From Romboutsia maritimum (GTDB lineage Bacteria; Bacillota; Clostridia; Peptostreptococcales; Peptostreptococcaceae): 64,000 nt of DNA. A program made the translations under genes and the position numbers. The stretch is taken from contig NZ_NOJZ02000006.1 in NCBI RefSeq assembly GCF_002251085.2, positions 62,001 through 126,000 of the forward strand. The letters are read 5' to 3'. Below, one piece after another: positions 63,182-64,000 of this stretch (its first letter is position 1; every line of letters begins with the position of its first letter). A model generated the notes under the pieces. It was not told the DNA's origin and ran no database searches. It saw only the letters and a program-made list of their open reading frames with translations.

Positions 63182-63790
63182 CTATTTGCTTCTTTTAGAT
63201 AATTTTTCTTTTATTATATAATTTATAACTTTTTTTCTTATATCTTCAGCTCCATCTTCTTCTTCAACTTTTATATCTAATAACTTTGCTATAGATCCCA
63301 TATCTTCTCTAGTTTTAGATTTATAACTTTCAATCAAATCATTTTTTATTTTTTCTGGCTCTAATATATATTCCTCATTACCATGTCTATAATACATATA
63401 TTTTTTAGCATATACACTTCTATTTGAATATATATGATTAGATACTTTTCTTAATACTTGATTATAAGAATTTTTCATATTAACATTAATGCCTAAGTAT
63501 CTTGCAAATTTAACTAATTCGTTTTTCGATTTAAATAATTCTTCTTTTTTTATGTTTTTAGCTACTAAATGGATATTATCTTGATTGGAACCACTCTTCA
63601 AAATTTTAGAATAAACTCTATTCATACCTATTCCTTGGTTAAGCATCTTTATATTTTCTTTAATTATTTTATCAACATTTCCCTCAAAGTATTTTTTTGC
63701 TCCCTTTTGAGATACAGAATTCTCAATTTCTTTGTGGGCCATATCAAGTATCATTCTTTTTAAATTATCTTTTTTACCTCTCGATTCCAT
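63182..63790 (-). CDS. Uncharacterised protein with two helix-extension-helix-like repeats
   Basis: 202 residues, very basic at both ends, no signal or membrane segment. I do not recognise a named family. Two segments look alike: about 92-123 (ELVKFARYLGINVNMKNS, then LRKVSNHIY) and about 165-197 (MGSIAKLLDIKVEEEDG, then IRKKVINYII). Both follow the pattern helix, (L/I)-GI/DI-K/NV turn, helix seen in SAP/HeH nucleic-acid-binding motifs. ATG at 63790 follows AAAGGGGGGGTATC. Stands alone; about 210 bases upstream show no other feature. Confidence 0.75.
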   Translation of the reverse strand: MESRGKKDNLKRMILDMAHKEIENSVSQKGAKKYFEGNVDKIIKENIKMLNQGIGMNRVYSKILKSGSNQDNIHLVAKNIKKEELFKSKNELVKFARYLGINVNMKNSYNQVLRKVSNHIYSNRSVYAKKYMYYRHGNEEYILEPEKIKNDLIESYKSKTREDMGSIAKLLDIKVEEEDGAEDIRKKVINYIIKEKLSKRSK

Positions 63791-64000
63791 GATACCCCCC
63801 CTTTAATTACTATATTATATTCATTTTTTTTTCAAAATGTGAGTTACCATCTTGAACAATTTTCATAATATAATTTATATACGTTAAATATAAATTTTAT
63901 AGCTTAACAATATATATGCTTTATACTAAATTAATTAAACTTTAATATTTTAATGTATATAATTGATGAGTGTGGATATACTATTAATGTAAAATCAAAC

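Overview
This window is AT-rich, low-GC Firmicute chromosome. It fits the Peptostreptococcaceae (Clostridioides / Paraclostridium / Paeniclostridium-like anaerobes). Supporting signs are a complete oxidative ornithine (Stickland) pathway, a selenocysteine machinery operon whose selD itself uses an in-frame UGA, an Rnf complex, serine and threonine dehydratases, and a sporeformer-type mreBCD/minCDE cluster that includes minE. The species call is inference. No rRNA, tRNA, CRISPR array, insertion sequence or prophage was seen.

Layout: 1-2900 holds an orphan multi-PAS histidine kinase followed by a gene cut by the window edge. 2985-7453 is the selD-selA-selB operon (leftward), with comEA upstream. 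8268-10970 holds a D,D-carboxypeptidase facing argH. 11281-22437 is the ornithine island: nhaC (rightward) converges on the leftward operon ord-ortA-ortB-oraS-oraE-mutL-like reactivase-ornithine racemase, with a sigma-54 activator gene upstream. 22671-26446 carries sdaAA/sdaAB, ridA and a threonine dehydratase. 26933-31419 has leuS with a leucine T-box, then rsfS-yqeK-nadD. 31701-35010 has recX, a 27-residue membrane microprotein, a class V aminotransferase and RNase Z. 35140-42033 is the yhbY/obg/rpmA/prp/rplU (with L21 leader)/rng/radical-SAM block. 42322-43515 is a flavodiiron protein. 43574-53905 is mgsA-rodA-minE-minD-minC-PBP2-mreD-mreC-mreB-radC-maf. 54202-59299 is the Rnf operon. 59471-63790 holds cell-envelope and accessory genes, including an endonuclease/phosphatase-fold gene with an apparent frameshift at an A8 run.

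How it works together: the ornithine operon encodes L-ornithine -> D-ornithine -> 2,4-diaminopentanoate -> 2-amino-4-oxopentanoate -> alanine + acetyl-CoA. Its NAD(P)H and reduced ferredoxin economy would link to the Rnf complex. The most interesting unexplained structure is regulatory. Both ord and nhaC have near-consensus -24/-12 (sigma-54) promoters, and each has a tandem pair of 14-bp dyads (GCAA-N6-TTGC) with centres 20-21 bp apart, about 125-175 bp upstream. This predicts one regulon run by the neighbouring sigma-54 activator and ties the NhaC-family transporter to ornithine use. In the ord case the dyad pair overlaps the terminator of the activator gene, and a CodY-like box lies between the dyads and the promoter.

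Other points: SelD is a predicted selenoprotein (Sec16) with a hairpin downstream of the UGA; the L27 and Prp genes fit the known Firmicute L27 N-terminal processing; PBP2 carries two charged helical insertions.
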